From assembly GCA_002396005.1 (NCBI GenBank), contig DGVW01000026.1, positions 1 through 22,052 on the forward strand: a stretch of 22,052 nucleotides of DNA. The letters are read 5' to 3'. Positions 1 to 7,347 of this stretch are shown in pieces. Within the stretch, counting starts at the first letter, position 1; each line of letters opens with the position of its first letter. The translations under genes were made by a program, and so were the position numbers. This DNA comes from Oribacterium sp. UBA4274. Lineage in GTDB: Bacteria > Bacillota > Clostridia > Lachnospirales > Lachnospiraceae. The notes beneath the pieces were generated by a model. It had not been told where the DNA came from, did no database searches, and saw only the letters and a program-made list of their open reading frames with translations.

Positions 1-2
1 AT

Positions 3-131
3 GTGCTGCCTGATAACGGTGCAGATCCCGTTGCCGCATACTCGATTTTACTTAAATGTCTTTCTGGGCACCCTCCAGAGTCCATTCACCTATCCGCACA
101 TACCGCAATTTCACCTCCTGCGGCTCTCTGA
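3..131 (+). CDS. Possible 3' end of a gene, weakly like a LacI-family regulator C-terminus (partial)
   Basis: An open frame runs from the window edge to a TGA at 129-131. Its last 35 or so residues read like the end of a LacI/PurR-type sugar-binding domain: an Asp-Pro, a helix 'AAYSILLKCLSG', then 'PPESIHLSAHTAI' in the place of the usual 'PPxxVxLPTxLVxR' strand. This is a resemblance judged by eye over a short stretch and is not secure. If real, the gene converges on the KDG kinase gene. The frame may also be spurious, because a minus-strand frame over the same bases is open too. Confidence 0.28.
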   Translation: MLPDNGADPVAAYSILLKCLSGHPPESIHLSAHTAISPPAAL

Positions 132-238
132 AATGATAAAGATAAACTACTTCTCTCTGTCATCGGTTTGATTTATGAATTTAACGATACTTTAACACTT
201 TAAATTTAAGATGTCAACCGGTTATATAGCATTTTCTG

Positions 239-266
239 CTCCATTCCCTTGATGAATGGCAGCAAT
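239..266 (-). terminator. Weak hairpin after the KDG kinase stop codon
   Basis: On the minus strand CTG-CCATTC pairs with GAATGG-(AG)-CAG across a 7-nt loop, just after the kinase stop. No U-run follows, so termination would be weak. The rest of 132-267 is AT-rich and holds the 8-bp palindrome AACCGGTT at 216-223. That resembles a LacI-family half-site pair, but it is not placed at any promoter I can see. Confidence 0.3.
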
Positions 267-267
267 A

Positions 268-1299
268 TCATCGATTCATCTCGCTATGGAATCCGGTTGA
301 GTAATGATCTGCTATTACTGCGTTTATCTCATTTAAGTTACTCTGAGGAAGATCTCCGGGTATGGTGTTCTTCATTGCGGATGTAGCATTACCATACTTT
401 ACAGCTTCTCTCACATCACCGTTGGAACTGATGAGTCCGTACAGTGCACCGGAGATATAGGAGTCACCTGAACCTATACGATCCACAACGTCGATGTTCT
501 CATATTGCGGCTCCTCATAGAACTTATCTGTTTCAGCATCATATGCAAGGGAACCGAAGTCATGACACTTAGGACTGTGAACTGTTCGCTTTGTTGCAAA
601 TACAGCTTTGATAGGATAATCCTCGGTAAAGCTCTTTATCATCTCATTGCAGGTTCCGGTTTTCAGGAAAGTAAGCTGTGCTGTTGACTCGGAACAGAAG
701 AAAATGTCTACATAAGGAAGAATCTTAAGTATGGTTTCTCTTGCCTCATCACCTGTCCAGAGATTGCCTCTGAAATTGACATCAAAAGAAATAAGAGCAC
801 CGTTCTCTTTGAACTTTTTGATAACCTCTATGGTTGTCTTACGAATCTCAGGTGACAGAGCAAGTGTGATACCGGATGTATGGAAGCACTTGGTTTTTTT
901 GTATACCTCAGGATCAATCTCGTCAGTACTTAATGAGAAAAAGCTTGAATTACGTCTGTCGTAGATAACCTGAGGCTTACGAGGATATGCTCCGTACTCA
1001 TAGAAATACATAGCTACTCTCGCATCCGGAGACTTGTCATATATAAAGAAGTCATCGGAAACACCATAGCTACGGATGGTACCCTTTATGAACTGACCAA
1101 GGTCGTGGGACGGCAGCTTGGAGATGACACCTGTGTGAAGACCAAGAAGTGATGCTCCTACTGCAACATTGAGCTCCGCTCCACCAACATTTTTTTCAAA
1201 AGTAGCACTTCTTGCAATACGCTCATTTCCATTCGGTGAAAGCCTGAGCATAAGTTGTCCCATGGTTACAAGATCAAAAGAACGATTTGGAAAATTCAT
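268..1299 (-). CDS. kdgK: 2-keto-3-deoxygluconate kinase, PfkB/ribokinase family
   Basis: This 343-aa sugar kinase would phosphorylate 2-keto-3-deoxygluconate (KDG) to KDG-6-phosphate, the step before aldolase cleavage in uronate breakdown. It acts in the cytosol. The N-terminal PfkB glycine motif is at about 38-42 (VGGAE). FDVNFR lies at 172-177. The C-terminal PfkB signature DRIGSGDS is at 273-280, with Asp279 as the expected catalytic base; the 'DRxGxGDS' form is typical of KdgK rather than fructokinase. I chose the ATG at 1297-1299 because GAGGAG lies just upstream and homology starts there. A longer frame from 1356 has no such site and would run through the divergent promoter region. It is divergent from the LacI-type gene at 1449 and near uxaC, which supports a uronate role. 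The exact sugar is inferred; another 2-keto-3-deoxy sugar acid is possible. Confidence 0.85.
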   Translation of the reverse strand: MNFPNRSFDLVTMGQLMLRLSPNGNERIARSATFEKNVGGAELNVAVGASLLGLHTGVISKLPSHDLGQFIKGTIRSYGVSDDFFIYDKSPDARVAMYFYEYGAYPRKPQVIYDRRNSSFFSLSTDEIDPEVYKKTKCFHTSGITLALSPEIRKTTIEVIKKFKENGALISFDVNFRGNLWTGDEARETILKILPYVDIFFCSESTAQLTFLKTGTCNEMIKSFTEDYPIKAVFATKRTVHSPKCHDFGSLAYDAETDKFYEEPQYENIDVVDRIGSGDSYISGALYGLISSNGDVREAVKYGNATSAMKNTIPGDLPQSNLNEINAVIADHYSTGFHSEMNR

Positions 1300-1355
1300 A
1301 GTTTTTCTCCTCTGATATAGTTTAAAAACACTTTTCTCAAAATTTCTATAATGCA

Positions 1356-1384
1356 TTGATTTTATAACATTAGTTGGGTATAAT
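1356..1384 (+). promoter_or_regulatory. Sigma-70-type promoter for the LacI-family regulator
   Basis: TTGATT (1356-1361) and TATAAT (1379-1384) are separated by 17 bp, giving a near-consensus promoter on the plus strand. The start of transcription would fall about 7 nt further on, at the edge of the operator at 1394-1407. Confidence 0.7.
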
Positions 1385-1393
1385 CAAGAAAAA

Positions 1394-1407
1394 TGTAAAC
1401 GCTTACA
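1394..1407. promoter_or_regulatory. 14-bp palindromic operator, CRE/LacI type
   Basis: TGTAAACGCTTACA is a perfect palindrome with a central CG. It fits the CcpA catabolite-responsive element consensus (TGWAANCGNTNWCA) at every position, and also the general operator form of LacI-family repressors. It covers the start of the regulator's transcript, between the two divergent genes. Binding there would block the regulator's own transcription and could affect the KDG kinase promoter. Whether CcpA, the local LacI-type protein or both bind cannot be told from sequence. Confidence 0.7.
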
Positions 1408-1448
1408 GGTATCGGCTGGAATTATCTGACCGATCAGAAGGATTTGAA

Positions 1449-2477
1449 ATGAATATATATGATATTTCCAAGGCAGCAGGTGTGTCCATCGCCTCTGTCT
1501 CCCGTGTCATCAATGGTGCTGATAACGTTTCAGAGAAGACAAGAAAAAAGGTTATGGATATTATAGATGAGTATGGCTATACGCCTAATGCTTATGCCAG
1601 AGGCCTGGGCAGAGGGTCAATGAAGACCATTGGAATCATGTGCTCGGACTCATCCGATATATATCTTGCCAATGCTATCTACTATCTCGAAACTGAGCTT
1701 CGTAAGAATGGATATAATTCTATTCTATGTTGTACAGGATACGACCTTGAAAACAAAAAGGCAGGATTCGAACTTTTAAAATCCAGACAGGTTGATGCTT
1801 TCATACTTGCCGGATCCAAATTTGTTGAGAAGAAACTTGAGGACGATCAGTACATCATTGACGGCGCCAAGGAGCATCCTGTTATGTTGGTAAACGGATT
1901 TATAGATGCTGACAATGTTTACTCTACCACATGTGATGATAAGGGTGGTATGAAGGATGCATTTATAAAGCTGTATGAGTCAGGTTCCAAAAATATAATT
2001 TATGTATATTCCAGTGACAGTTATTCCGGAATGCAGAAAATCGAAGGTGTAAAAGCCGGTGCCAAAAAGTGCAATATTCCTGAGAAGAATCTGCGTATCA
2101 TTAAAGGTCATAAGTCCTATTACGATATTGCAAGGCTTCTTGATGAGGAGTATGCCAGGGAGCCGTTTGATGCAATCATTACATCATCTGACACATCAGG
2201 AGTAGGTGCGGTTAAGTTTGCGGTTAAGAGAGGTTTGAGAATTCCTGAAGAACTGCAGATCGTAAGCTTTAACAATTCAAAACTTGCGGAAGCTTCAACT
2301 CCGGAACTAACAAGTGTTGATACCATGCTTCAGGAACTTTGCTCAAAAACATGTAAGTCTCTTATGAAGCTGCTTAATCCTGAAGTTGATGCTGATGGCA
2401 ATAGCATTCCTGTGAGTGTACCAAAAAGAACTATAGTTAAAGCCAAACTTGTAAAAAGAGAAACAACAAGGTTTTAA
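1449..2477 (+). CDS. LacI-family transcriptional regulator of the uronate locus
   Basis: A 342-aa repressor-type protein of usual LacI/GalR length. Residues 2-22 form the DNA-binding helix-turn-helix (IYDISKAAGVSIASVSRVIN). The hinge follows near 44-56 (YTPNAYARGLGRG), then a periplasmic-binding-protein-like ligand domain from about residue 60 to the end. The start at 1449 is chosen because the HTH begins directly after it and AAGGA lies about 8 nt upstream. An in-frame ATG at 1374 would place the operator inside the coding region. Its neighbours are the divergent KDG kinase gene and uxaC 58 bp downstream, so it probably senses a uronate or a KDG-pathway intermediate. That is inference from context; the effector is unknown. 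It is probably autoregulated through the palindrome at 1394-1407. Confidence 0.88.
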   Translation: MNIYDISKAAGVSIASVSRVINGADNVSEKTRKKVMDIIDEYGYTPNAYARGLGRGSMKTIGIMCSDSSDIYLANAIYYLETELRKNGYNSILCCTGYDLENKKAGFELLKSRQVDAFILAGSKFVEKKLEDDQYIIDGAKEHPVMLVNGFIDADNVYSTTCDDKGGMKDAFIKLYESGSKNIIYVYSSDSYSGMQKIEGVKAGAKKCNIPEKNLRIIKGHKSYYDIARLLDEEYAREPFDAIITSSDTSGVGAVKFAVKRGLRIPEELQIVSFNNSKLAEASTPELTSVDTMLQELCSKTCKSLMKLLNPEVDADGNSIPVSVPKRTIVKAKLVKRETTRF

Positions 2478-2478
2478 T

Positions 2479-2492
2479 GTCGGAAAACCGAC
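2479..2492 (+). other. Small hairpin between the regulator gene and uxaC
   Basis: GTCGG-AAAA-CCGAC forms a 5-bp stem with a 4-nt loop directly after the regulator stop codon. It is followed by an AT-rich stretch but no clean U-run. It could be a weak terminator or an mRNA-processing boundary that lets uxaC be expressed at a different level. Function is unproven. Confidence 0.4.
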
Positions 2493-2535
2493 TTTAAATA
2501 TATTTTATGTTTATTACATACGGAGGTAATACGAA

Positions 2536-3951
2536 ATGAAACCATTTATGGATAAGGACTTTCTGCTTTCTACAGACGTAGCAAAGGAACTCTATCACGA
2601 TTATGCTGAGAATGCACCTATTCTCGATTATCATTGTCACATCAATCCACAGGAGATTGCTGAGGATCGTCAGTTTGACAACATTTTCCAGGTTTGGCTC
2701 GGCGGTGACCACTACAAGTGGAGACAGATGAGAACAAACGGTGTTCCTGAGGAGTATATCACAGGTGACAAGTCAGACCGTGAGAAGTTCCAGAAATGGG
2801 CTGAGACTATGCCTAAGCTTATCGGAAACCCGCTCTACCACTGGTCTCACCTTGAGCTCCGTAAGTATTTCGGATATGAGGGCTACCTCAACGGAGATAC
2901 AGCTGAGGAAGTTTGGAACCTTTGCAATGAGAAGCTTCATCAGAAGTCAATGTCTGTAAGAAACATCATCAAGGCTTCCAATGTTACTCTCATCTGCACA
3001 ACAGATGATCCTGTTGATACACTTGAGTGGCATAAGAAGATAAAGGATGATCCTACATTTGATGTTCAGGTTCTTCCTGCATGGAGACCTGACAAGGTTA
3101 CCAACATCGAGAAGCCTGAGTTCCCTTCATATATGAAGAAGCTTTCAGAGAGATCAGGCATCGAGATCAAGGACTTCGCATCTCTCAAGGAGGCTCTTAA
3201 GAACCGTCTTGATTTCTTCCAGTCCATGGGCTGCATCGTAACGGACCATGCTCTTCGTTATGTTATGTACGCTCCTGCAACTGATGCAGAGATTGATGAG
3301 ATTCTTAAGAAGGGTCTTAAGGGCGAGGCATTAACACAGGAGGAATGCGCAAAGTACAGAACAGCTGAGATGCAGTTCCTTGCAAAGGAGTACAACAAGA
3401 GAAACCTTGTATTCCAGATCCACTTCGGATGTGTACGTGATAACAATGCTGACATGTACAACAAGCTTGGCGCTGATACAGGTTTTGATGCTGTTGACAA
3501 CTACGCTCCTGCTGATCAGCTTGCTGCATTCTTCAATGCACTTTCAGCTACAGATGAGATTCCAAAGACCATCCTTTACTCACTGAATCCTTGCGATAAC
3601 ACAACCATCAACACTATCTGTGGCTGCTTCTGCAAGGCTCCTGTACAGAATCGTATCACTCAGGGTGCTGCATGGTGGTTCAATGATCACAAGCAGGGCA
3701 TGACAGATCAGCTTATCAACTACGCTAACCTGTCAACACTTGGAAACTTCAACGGAATGCTCACAGACTCACGTTCATTCCTCTCCTACACACGTCACGA
3801 CTACTTCCGTCGTATCCTTTGCAACCTTGTAGGAAGCTGGGTAGAGAACGGCGAGTATCCTTATGATAAGAAGGCACTTGAGGAGATCATCAAGGGTATC
3901 TCCTACAACAACGCTGTGAGATACTTCGGTTTTGATCTCAAGCAGTGCTGA
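2536..3951 (+). CDS. uxaC: Glucuronate/galacturonate isomerase
   Basis: This 471-aa enzyme of the amidohydrolase-like UxaC family converts D-glucuronate to D-fructuronate and D-galacturonate to D-tagaturonate, the first cytosolic step of hexuronate use. Length matches the family (about 465-470 aa). The N-terminal LDYHCHI segment (residues 30-36, His33 and His35) is the family's metal-site-like motif. The stretches DHYKWRQMR and HALRYVMYAP are also typical. GGAGG precedes the ATG by 9 nt. Codon choice differs sharply from the regulator before it: C-ending two-fold codons and CGT/AAG/CTC choices dominate, which suggests strong expression rather than foreign origin. It follows the LacI-type regulator and faces the KDG kinase gene. 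The fructuronate and tagaturonate reductases, dehydratase and aldolase of the pathway are not in this window. Confidence 0.95.
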   Translation: MKPFMDKDFLLSTDVAKELYHDYAENAPILDYHCHINPQEIAEDRQFDNIFQVWLGGDHYKWRQMRTNGVPEEYITGDKSDREKFQKWAETMPKLIGNPLYHWSHLELRKYFGYEGYLNGDTAEEVWNLCNEKLHQKSMSVRNIIKASNVTLICTTDDPVDTLEWHKKIKDDPTFDVQVLPAWRPDKVTNIEKPEFPSYMKKLSERSGIEIKDFASLKEALKNRLDFFQSMGCIVTDHALRYVMYAPATDAEIDEILKKGLKGEALTQEECAKYRTAEMQFLAKEYNKRNLVFQIHFGCVRDNNADMYNKLGADTGFDAVDNYAPADQLAAFFNALSATDEIPKTILYSLNPCDNTTINTICGCFCKAPVQNRITQGAAWWFNDHKQGMTDQLINYANLSTLGNFNGMLTDSRSFLSYTRHDYFRRILCNLVGSWVENGEYPYDKKALEEIIKGISYNNAVRYFGFDLKQC

Positions 3952-3956
3952 TGACC

Positions 3957-4091
3957 TGAGGAAACGCTGATTACTGACATGTCCGGTTTATGAGCATACC
4001 ATGGATATCCGGTATCTGTGCAGACAGATAGGTTCATGGCAGATATTGTGCTCATGCGTGAGACCTATACAGTAAATCAGGTTTCCCTGAT
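3957..4091. repeat. Long imperfect palindrome downstream of uxaC
   Basis: The ends are inverted copies: CTGAGGAAACGCTGATTACTG at the left matches the reverse complement of the right end (about 4070-4091) with a few mismatches and gaps. Inside, ATGAGCA (3990-3996) pairs with TGCTCAT (4049-4055), and at the centre TATCTGT (4013-4019) pairs with ACAGATA (4024-4030). A local hairpin ATCAGG-TTTC-CCTGAT (4076-4091) competes with the outer stem. The layout resembles a small non-autonomous palindromic element, or a strongly folded 3' untranslated region of uxaC. Confidence 0.5.
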
Positions 4092-4113
4092 CCTGGCTGT
4101 CACATAATATACA

Positions 4114-4150
4114 GGAGGCTGCTGCAGCGTATGCAGTGGCTTCCTTTTTT
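4114..4150 (+). terminator. Intrinsic terminator for uxaC
   Basis: A 13-bp stem (4114-4126 with 4132-4144, including three G-U pairs) with loop GCGTA is followed by six Ts. It lies 160 bp past the uxaC stop and should end the plus-strand transcript. Between this site and the rnpB terminator (4151-4219) I see nothing of note. Confidence 0.85.
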
Positions 4151-4219
4151 ATGTGCAGGCTGCCACAGTCAGATACAAAAACGCGGTTCCGGTATTTTTA
4201 TCTACTTTTGAGATACAGT

Positions 4220-4310
4220 AAAAAAACAGCCCCTGGGAATAGAGGATATGTCCTGGCTTTACCGGTTTGTCCGATAAATGGGTACATATCAAAATTCCGG
4301 GACTGTTTTA
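4220..4310 (-). terminator. Very long rod-like terminator of rnpB
   Basis: On the minus strand, right after the RNase P RNA, about 85 nt fold into one rod. AACAGTCCC pairs with GGGGCTGTT, GGAAT with ATTCC, GATATGT with ACATATC, and TTATCGG with CCGGTAA around an ACAAA loop. A run of seven U (plus-strand As at 4220-4226) follows. It should terminate rnpB. On the plus strand only a TTTT follows, so it is weaker in that direction. It is much longer than an ordinary terminator. Confidence 0.75.
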
Positions 4311-4321
4311 AGTTCCACTAA

Positions 4322-4670
4322 AACGAGTATCGTAATAAGCCGGGTTATGTATCAAGTGGTCATCTATCTAGGGCGTATGTCGCCATACGTCTCAATCAAC
4401 CTACCCGGAAACTGACGAGCAGCCATATGTTTCCTGTTTGGTCTTTCTTCAGATGGGGTTTATAATGCCGTCTCTGTCACCAGATCCGCGGTAGTCTCTT
4501 ACACTGCCCTTTCACCCTTACCGGACATGCCGGCGGTCTACTCTCTGTTACACTTTCCTGTGCGTCACCGCAACCTGCCGTTAGCAGGCATCCTGCTCTG
4601 CGAAGCCCGGACTTTCCTCTCCCAGCCGGTTTCCCTTATACTGGCAGCGACCACATCCGATACTCGAGCC
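4322..4670 (-). ncRNA. rnpB: RNase P RNA (catalytic RNA subunit)
   Basis: This RNA cleaves the 5' leader from precursor tRNAs. On the minus strand it carries the conserved block GAGGAAAGTCCGGGCT near the 5' end, the stretch GGGTGAAAGGGCAGTGTAAG in the middle, and AACCCGGCTTAT near the 3' end, which pairs with the GUCCGGG region (P4). Helix P1 closes the molecule: CGAGTATCG (complement of 4658-4666) pairs with CGATACTCG near 4324-4332. Length of about 345-350 nt fits a bacterial type A RNA. The ends are set by P1 and are approximate to a few bases. It lies downstream of the nucleoside-kinase gene on the same strand but has its own promoter. Confidence 0.95.
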
Positions 4671-4673
4671 TAA

Positions 4674-4702
4674 AGTTTACTATTAATCACATGATATTTC
4701 AA
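4674..4702 (-). promoter_or_regulatory. Promoter of rnpB
   Basis: On the minus strand TTGAAA (4697-4702) and TAAACT (4674-4679) are 17 bp apart. The predicted start falls at about 4666-4669, which is where helix P1 of the RNase P RNA begins. The 4703-4792 stretch between here and the kinase stop holds an imperfect hairpin with its T-run inside the loop, not a convincing terminator. Confidence 0.65.
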
Positions 4703-4792
4703 GTGAAAAAGCTTCTACAGCATGTACTTTTTCTCATGCTTCGTAACAGTTCAGCCTGGTGTATGAGAAAAAACAGGACTGAATCGCATTCA

Positions 4793-6445
4793 TCATCCCA
4801 CATCAAGACAGCTTCCGCCGATGAACTCACGTACTATAGAGTTCTGGGGGATGAGCTCTGGACTTATAGGCAGGATGTAATCAAGAAACTTCAGCAGCCT
4901 TTTGGCCTCCTGATACTCAGGATCATCCTTCCTGATCTGATAAAGCAGAGGTGAAGCAAAAATCTTAAGGACAGGCAGCTCGTAAATCATGCTGGAATTA
5001 ACCATCACATCCGCCCTTTCCTGATATGGGAATATGTTTTTATTTTCACCCTTACGTACATTATCCCACATTGCAATGGTGCCTTTGGCACGATAGCCTC
5101 TTGTTCTGTTATCACGGACAATACGGCGGAGCAAACGTCCGTCAGTCGTTGGTATGCGGTTGTGGGAGTCTACATTTATCTGTGTCAGAGAGGAAATGTA
5201 GATACGATATTTGGCCTCATCCGGAAGCGCGTAGGACATTTCATCATTTAAGCAGTGGATGCCCTCTATGACTAAAACATCATTGGTATTGATTTTACAG
5301 AAGTCACCCTTGTACTCTCTTGTTCCTGTAAAGAAGTTGTATCTTGGAAGCTGAACCGTCTCACCGGTAAGAAGTTTCAACATATCAGCATTGAACTGCT
5401 CCGTATCAACACATTTGATTGATTCAAAATCTTTATTACCATTTTCGTCAACAGGAGCAAGCTCTCGATCTCTGAAGTAATTGTCAACAGAGATAGGATG
5501 AGGCGTAAGTCCCAGTGCTTTCAGCTGAATGCTCAGCCTGCGGGAAAATGTAGTTTTTCCTGAGCTTGATGGACCGGCGATCATAACTATCTTTTTCTTT
5601 TTCTCTGCAACATCCATGGCAATATTGCCTATGGTTTTTTCAAAGAGTGCTTCCTGCATCAGTATAAGATCATCTGAATAGCCATTCATGATCATTTCAT
5701 TGAGAGAACCTATACATGAACATCCTATGCTGGATGCCCATTTGGAAGATGTATTCTGCACTTCAAATAATTTGTTCAGAGGAACGAACGGAGCAACATG
5801 ATAAGGATCTTTTCTTGTAGGAAGCATAAGAACAAAACCTTCCTCATAAGGGAAAAGATCAAAATGCTTTATGTATCCGGTATTTATGACCATGTATCCA
5901 TAGAAGTAATTTACAAAATCTCCCAGTGAATAAACATTAACAGTTGATGTCATACGGAACTGGAATAGCTGCTCCTTACTGTGCATACCAACCTTGTGAA
6001 AGAAATCTATAGCATCCCTGGTCGGAATCGATTTCTTCATGAAAGGAATACGCATATCACGATATACTTCCATCTGTTCTTTTACTTTCTGTATAAGCTC
6101 AGGTGTAGGTTCTACGTCACCTTTGAGATAACAGTAGTAGCCGCCGCCCAAAGTATAGTCAACAACTACTTCAAAACCGTCAATATCGGAGCATATGCTG
6201 TAAAATGCTTTAAGCATCATAAATATCGCAGAACGTTCATAGGTCATCTGCCCTATTTTGGTTGTTGCGGTAATAAATGTAATCTCTCCATCCCCCGGAC
6301 ATGTATGGTAAAGCTCATAAAGAACACCACCAAATACCACTAGTAAAATATCATACTCGTAGTGTGGCTGAAACTTCTGAGCTATTTCATAGTAGGTAGT
6401 TCCCTCAGGAAACTCAAATGATTGTCCATTGTTTGTAATAATCAT
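4793..6445 (-). CDS. Nucleoside (uridine) kinase fused to TGS and ThrRS-like domains
   Basis: A 550-aa fusion protein. Residues 1-60 are a TGS domain. Residues about 65-270 resemble the second additional domain of threonyl-tRNA synthetase. Residues about 285-500 are a uridine-kinase/phosphoribulokinase-type P-loop kinase with Walker A GPSSSGKT at 291-298 and DNYFRDR at 321-327. In the synthetase-like part the first editing motif (HxxxH in real ThrRS) reads R71-S-A-I-F75, so both zinc/editing histidines are absent and editing is unlikely. The kinase end would phosphorylate uridine/cytidine or a related nucleoside. This architecture is a known clostridial/Thermotoga kinase type, usually annotated 'nucleoside kinase'. 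GGAG lies 7 nt before the ATG. It is the last protein gene of the dgt-dnaG cluster, 29 nt after the Nif3-family gene. Confidence 0.88.
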   Translation of the reverse strand: MIITNNGQSFEFPEGTTYYEIAQKFQPHYEYDILLVVFGGVLYELYHTCPGDGEITFITATTKIGQMTYERSAIFMMLKAFYSICSDIDGFEVVVDYTLGGGYYCYLKGDVEPTPELIQKVKEQMEVYRDMRIPFMKKSIPTRDAIDFFHKVGMHSKEQLFQFRMTSTVNVYSLGDFVNYFYGYMVINTGYIKHFDLFPYEEGFVLMLPTRKDPYHVAPFVPLNKLFEVQNTSSKWASSIGCSCIGSLNEMIMNGYSDDLILMQEALFEKTIGNIAMDVAEKKKKIVMIAGPSSSGKTTFSRRLSIQLKALGLTPHPISVDNYFRDRELAPVDENGNKDFESIKCVDTEQFNADMLKLLTGETVQLPRYNFFTGTREYKGDFCKINTNDVLVIEGIHCLNDEMSYALPDEAKYRIYISSLTQINVDSHNRIPTTDGRLLRRIVRDNRTRGYRAKGTIAMWDNVRKGENKNIFPYQERADVMVNSSMIYELPVLKIFASPLLYQIRKDDPEYQEAKRLLKFLDYILPISPELIPQNSIVREFIGGSCLDVG

Positions 6446-6474
6446 ATAAAACTCCGTTTCATAAAGAGTCCGGA

Positions 6475-7347
6475 TCAGAAACTCTGGGCGGGAAAACGAT
6501 ATGAATCTTTAATTATATCCGCATCCGTGAAGGTGTCTTTAAGAAAATCACCAATATGCTCTACAAAGATATGTTCAAGTCCATAATGCCCGGCATCTAC
6601 AAGGCTGATGCCCTCTTCCCTGAGATCCAGTGCTTCGTGGTGTCCCATGTCGCCGGTGATGAAAGCATCGACATGATGTGACATAACCTCTTTAAGTTCA
6701 CTGCGCCCGGAACCCGGGCAGCACGCTATAGTTCTGATAGGCGTTTCTGCGTCATAAAATGTAATGAAAGGCAAATGGAATCGCTCTTTTACAAGCTTGG
6801 CAAGCTCATCACATGTCATGATATGAGGAAGTCTTGCGATAAAACCGATGCCATATTGGTTTATATCGACTGTTTCACCGTTTATATCAGTGTCCGGTTC
6901 CGGGGTATGCAATTTTAAACCGCAGTCAGCTCCGTTTTCATCGTCCCTTGGGATAAATCCTGTAGGCTCCATGATACCGGCTTTTTTAAAGCCTAAGGTA
7001 TTGCAGACTATATCTGCCATCCCACCTGGACAGCTGTCATAGTTTGTATGCATGGAAAAGACGGCTATGTCATTTTGTATGAGATCCATAAGCTTGAGTC
7101 CCATGGCAGAATCATCGTTGATTGCCTTGATTCCACGGAATATGATGGGATGATGAGTTACGATGAGATCACAGCCTGTTTCTATGGCCTCTGACACAAC
7201 ATCCTGTGATGCATCCAATGCAACATATATCCTTGAAACTTCCTTCTCATGTCTTCCTACCAGAAGTCCCGGATTGTCCCAGTCACAGGCAGCTGCTTTT
7301 GGGGCTAACTGATTTAATTTTTCCTCTATATCTCTAACGGTTAACAT
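6475..7347 (-). CDS. Nif3-like dinuclear metal-centre protein (YqfO/YbgI family)
   Basis: A 290-aa member of the Nif3 family, often labelled 'GTP cyclohydrolase 1 type 2 homologue'. Metal ligands are visible: HH at 65-66 (THHPIIF), H100 and D104 (MHTNYD), and near the C-terminus GDMGHHEALD and DAGHYGLEHIFVEHI. It is close to the short family form (about 260 aa) and lacks the large PII-like insert of the long form (about 370 aa). The start at 7347 is chosen because GGAGG lies 7 nt upstream; an earlier in-frame ATG at 7377 has no such site. Its first 7 bp (ATGTTAA) overlap the end of trmK, a sign of translational coupling. The biochemical role of the family is unsettled. The trmK-Nif3 pairing is very common in Firmicutes. 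Confidence 0.88.
   Translation of the reverse strand: MLTVRDIEEKLNQLAPKAAACDWDNPGLLVGRHEKEVSRIYVALDASQDVVSEAIETGCDLIVTHHPIIFRGIKAINDDSAMGLKLMDLIQNDIAVFSMHTNYDSCPGGMADIVCNTLGFKKAGIMEPTGFIPRDDENGADCGLKLHTPEPDTDINGETVDINQYGIGFIARLPHIMTCDELAKLVKERFHLPFITFYDAETPIRTIACCPGSGRSELKEVMSHHVDAFITGDMGHHEALDLREEGISLVDAGHYGLEHIFVEHIGDFLKDTFTDADIIKDSYRFPAQSF

Noticed and set aside
22..165. Minus-strand open frame at the left edge with CAGGAGGTGAAA inside
   Set aside because: The frame is bounded by a TGA upstream and a TAA soon after, and gives no plausible start at normal distance from the AGGAGG; no family pattern recognised.
4136..4321. 61-aa frame on the plus strand between uxaC and rnpB
   Set aside because: It starts inside the uxaC terminator and spans the rnpB terminator hairpin; the bases are explained by RNA structure.
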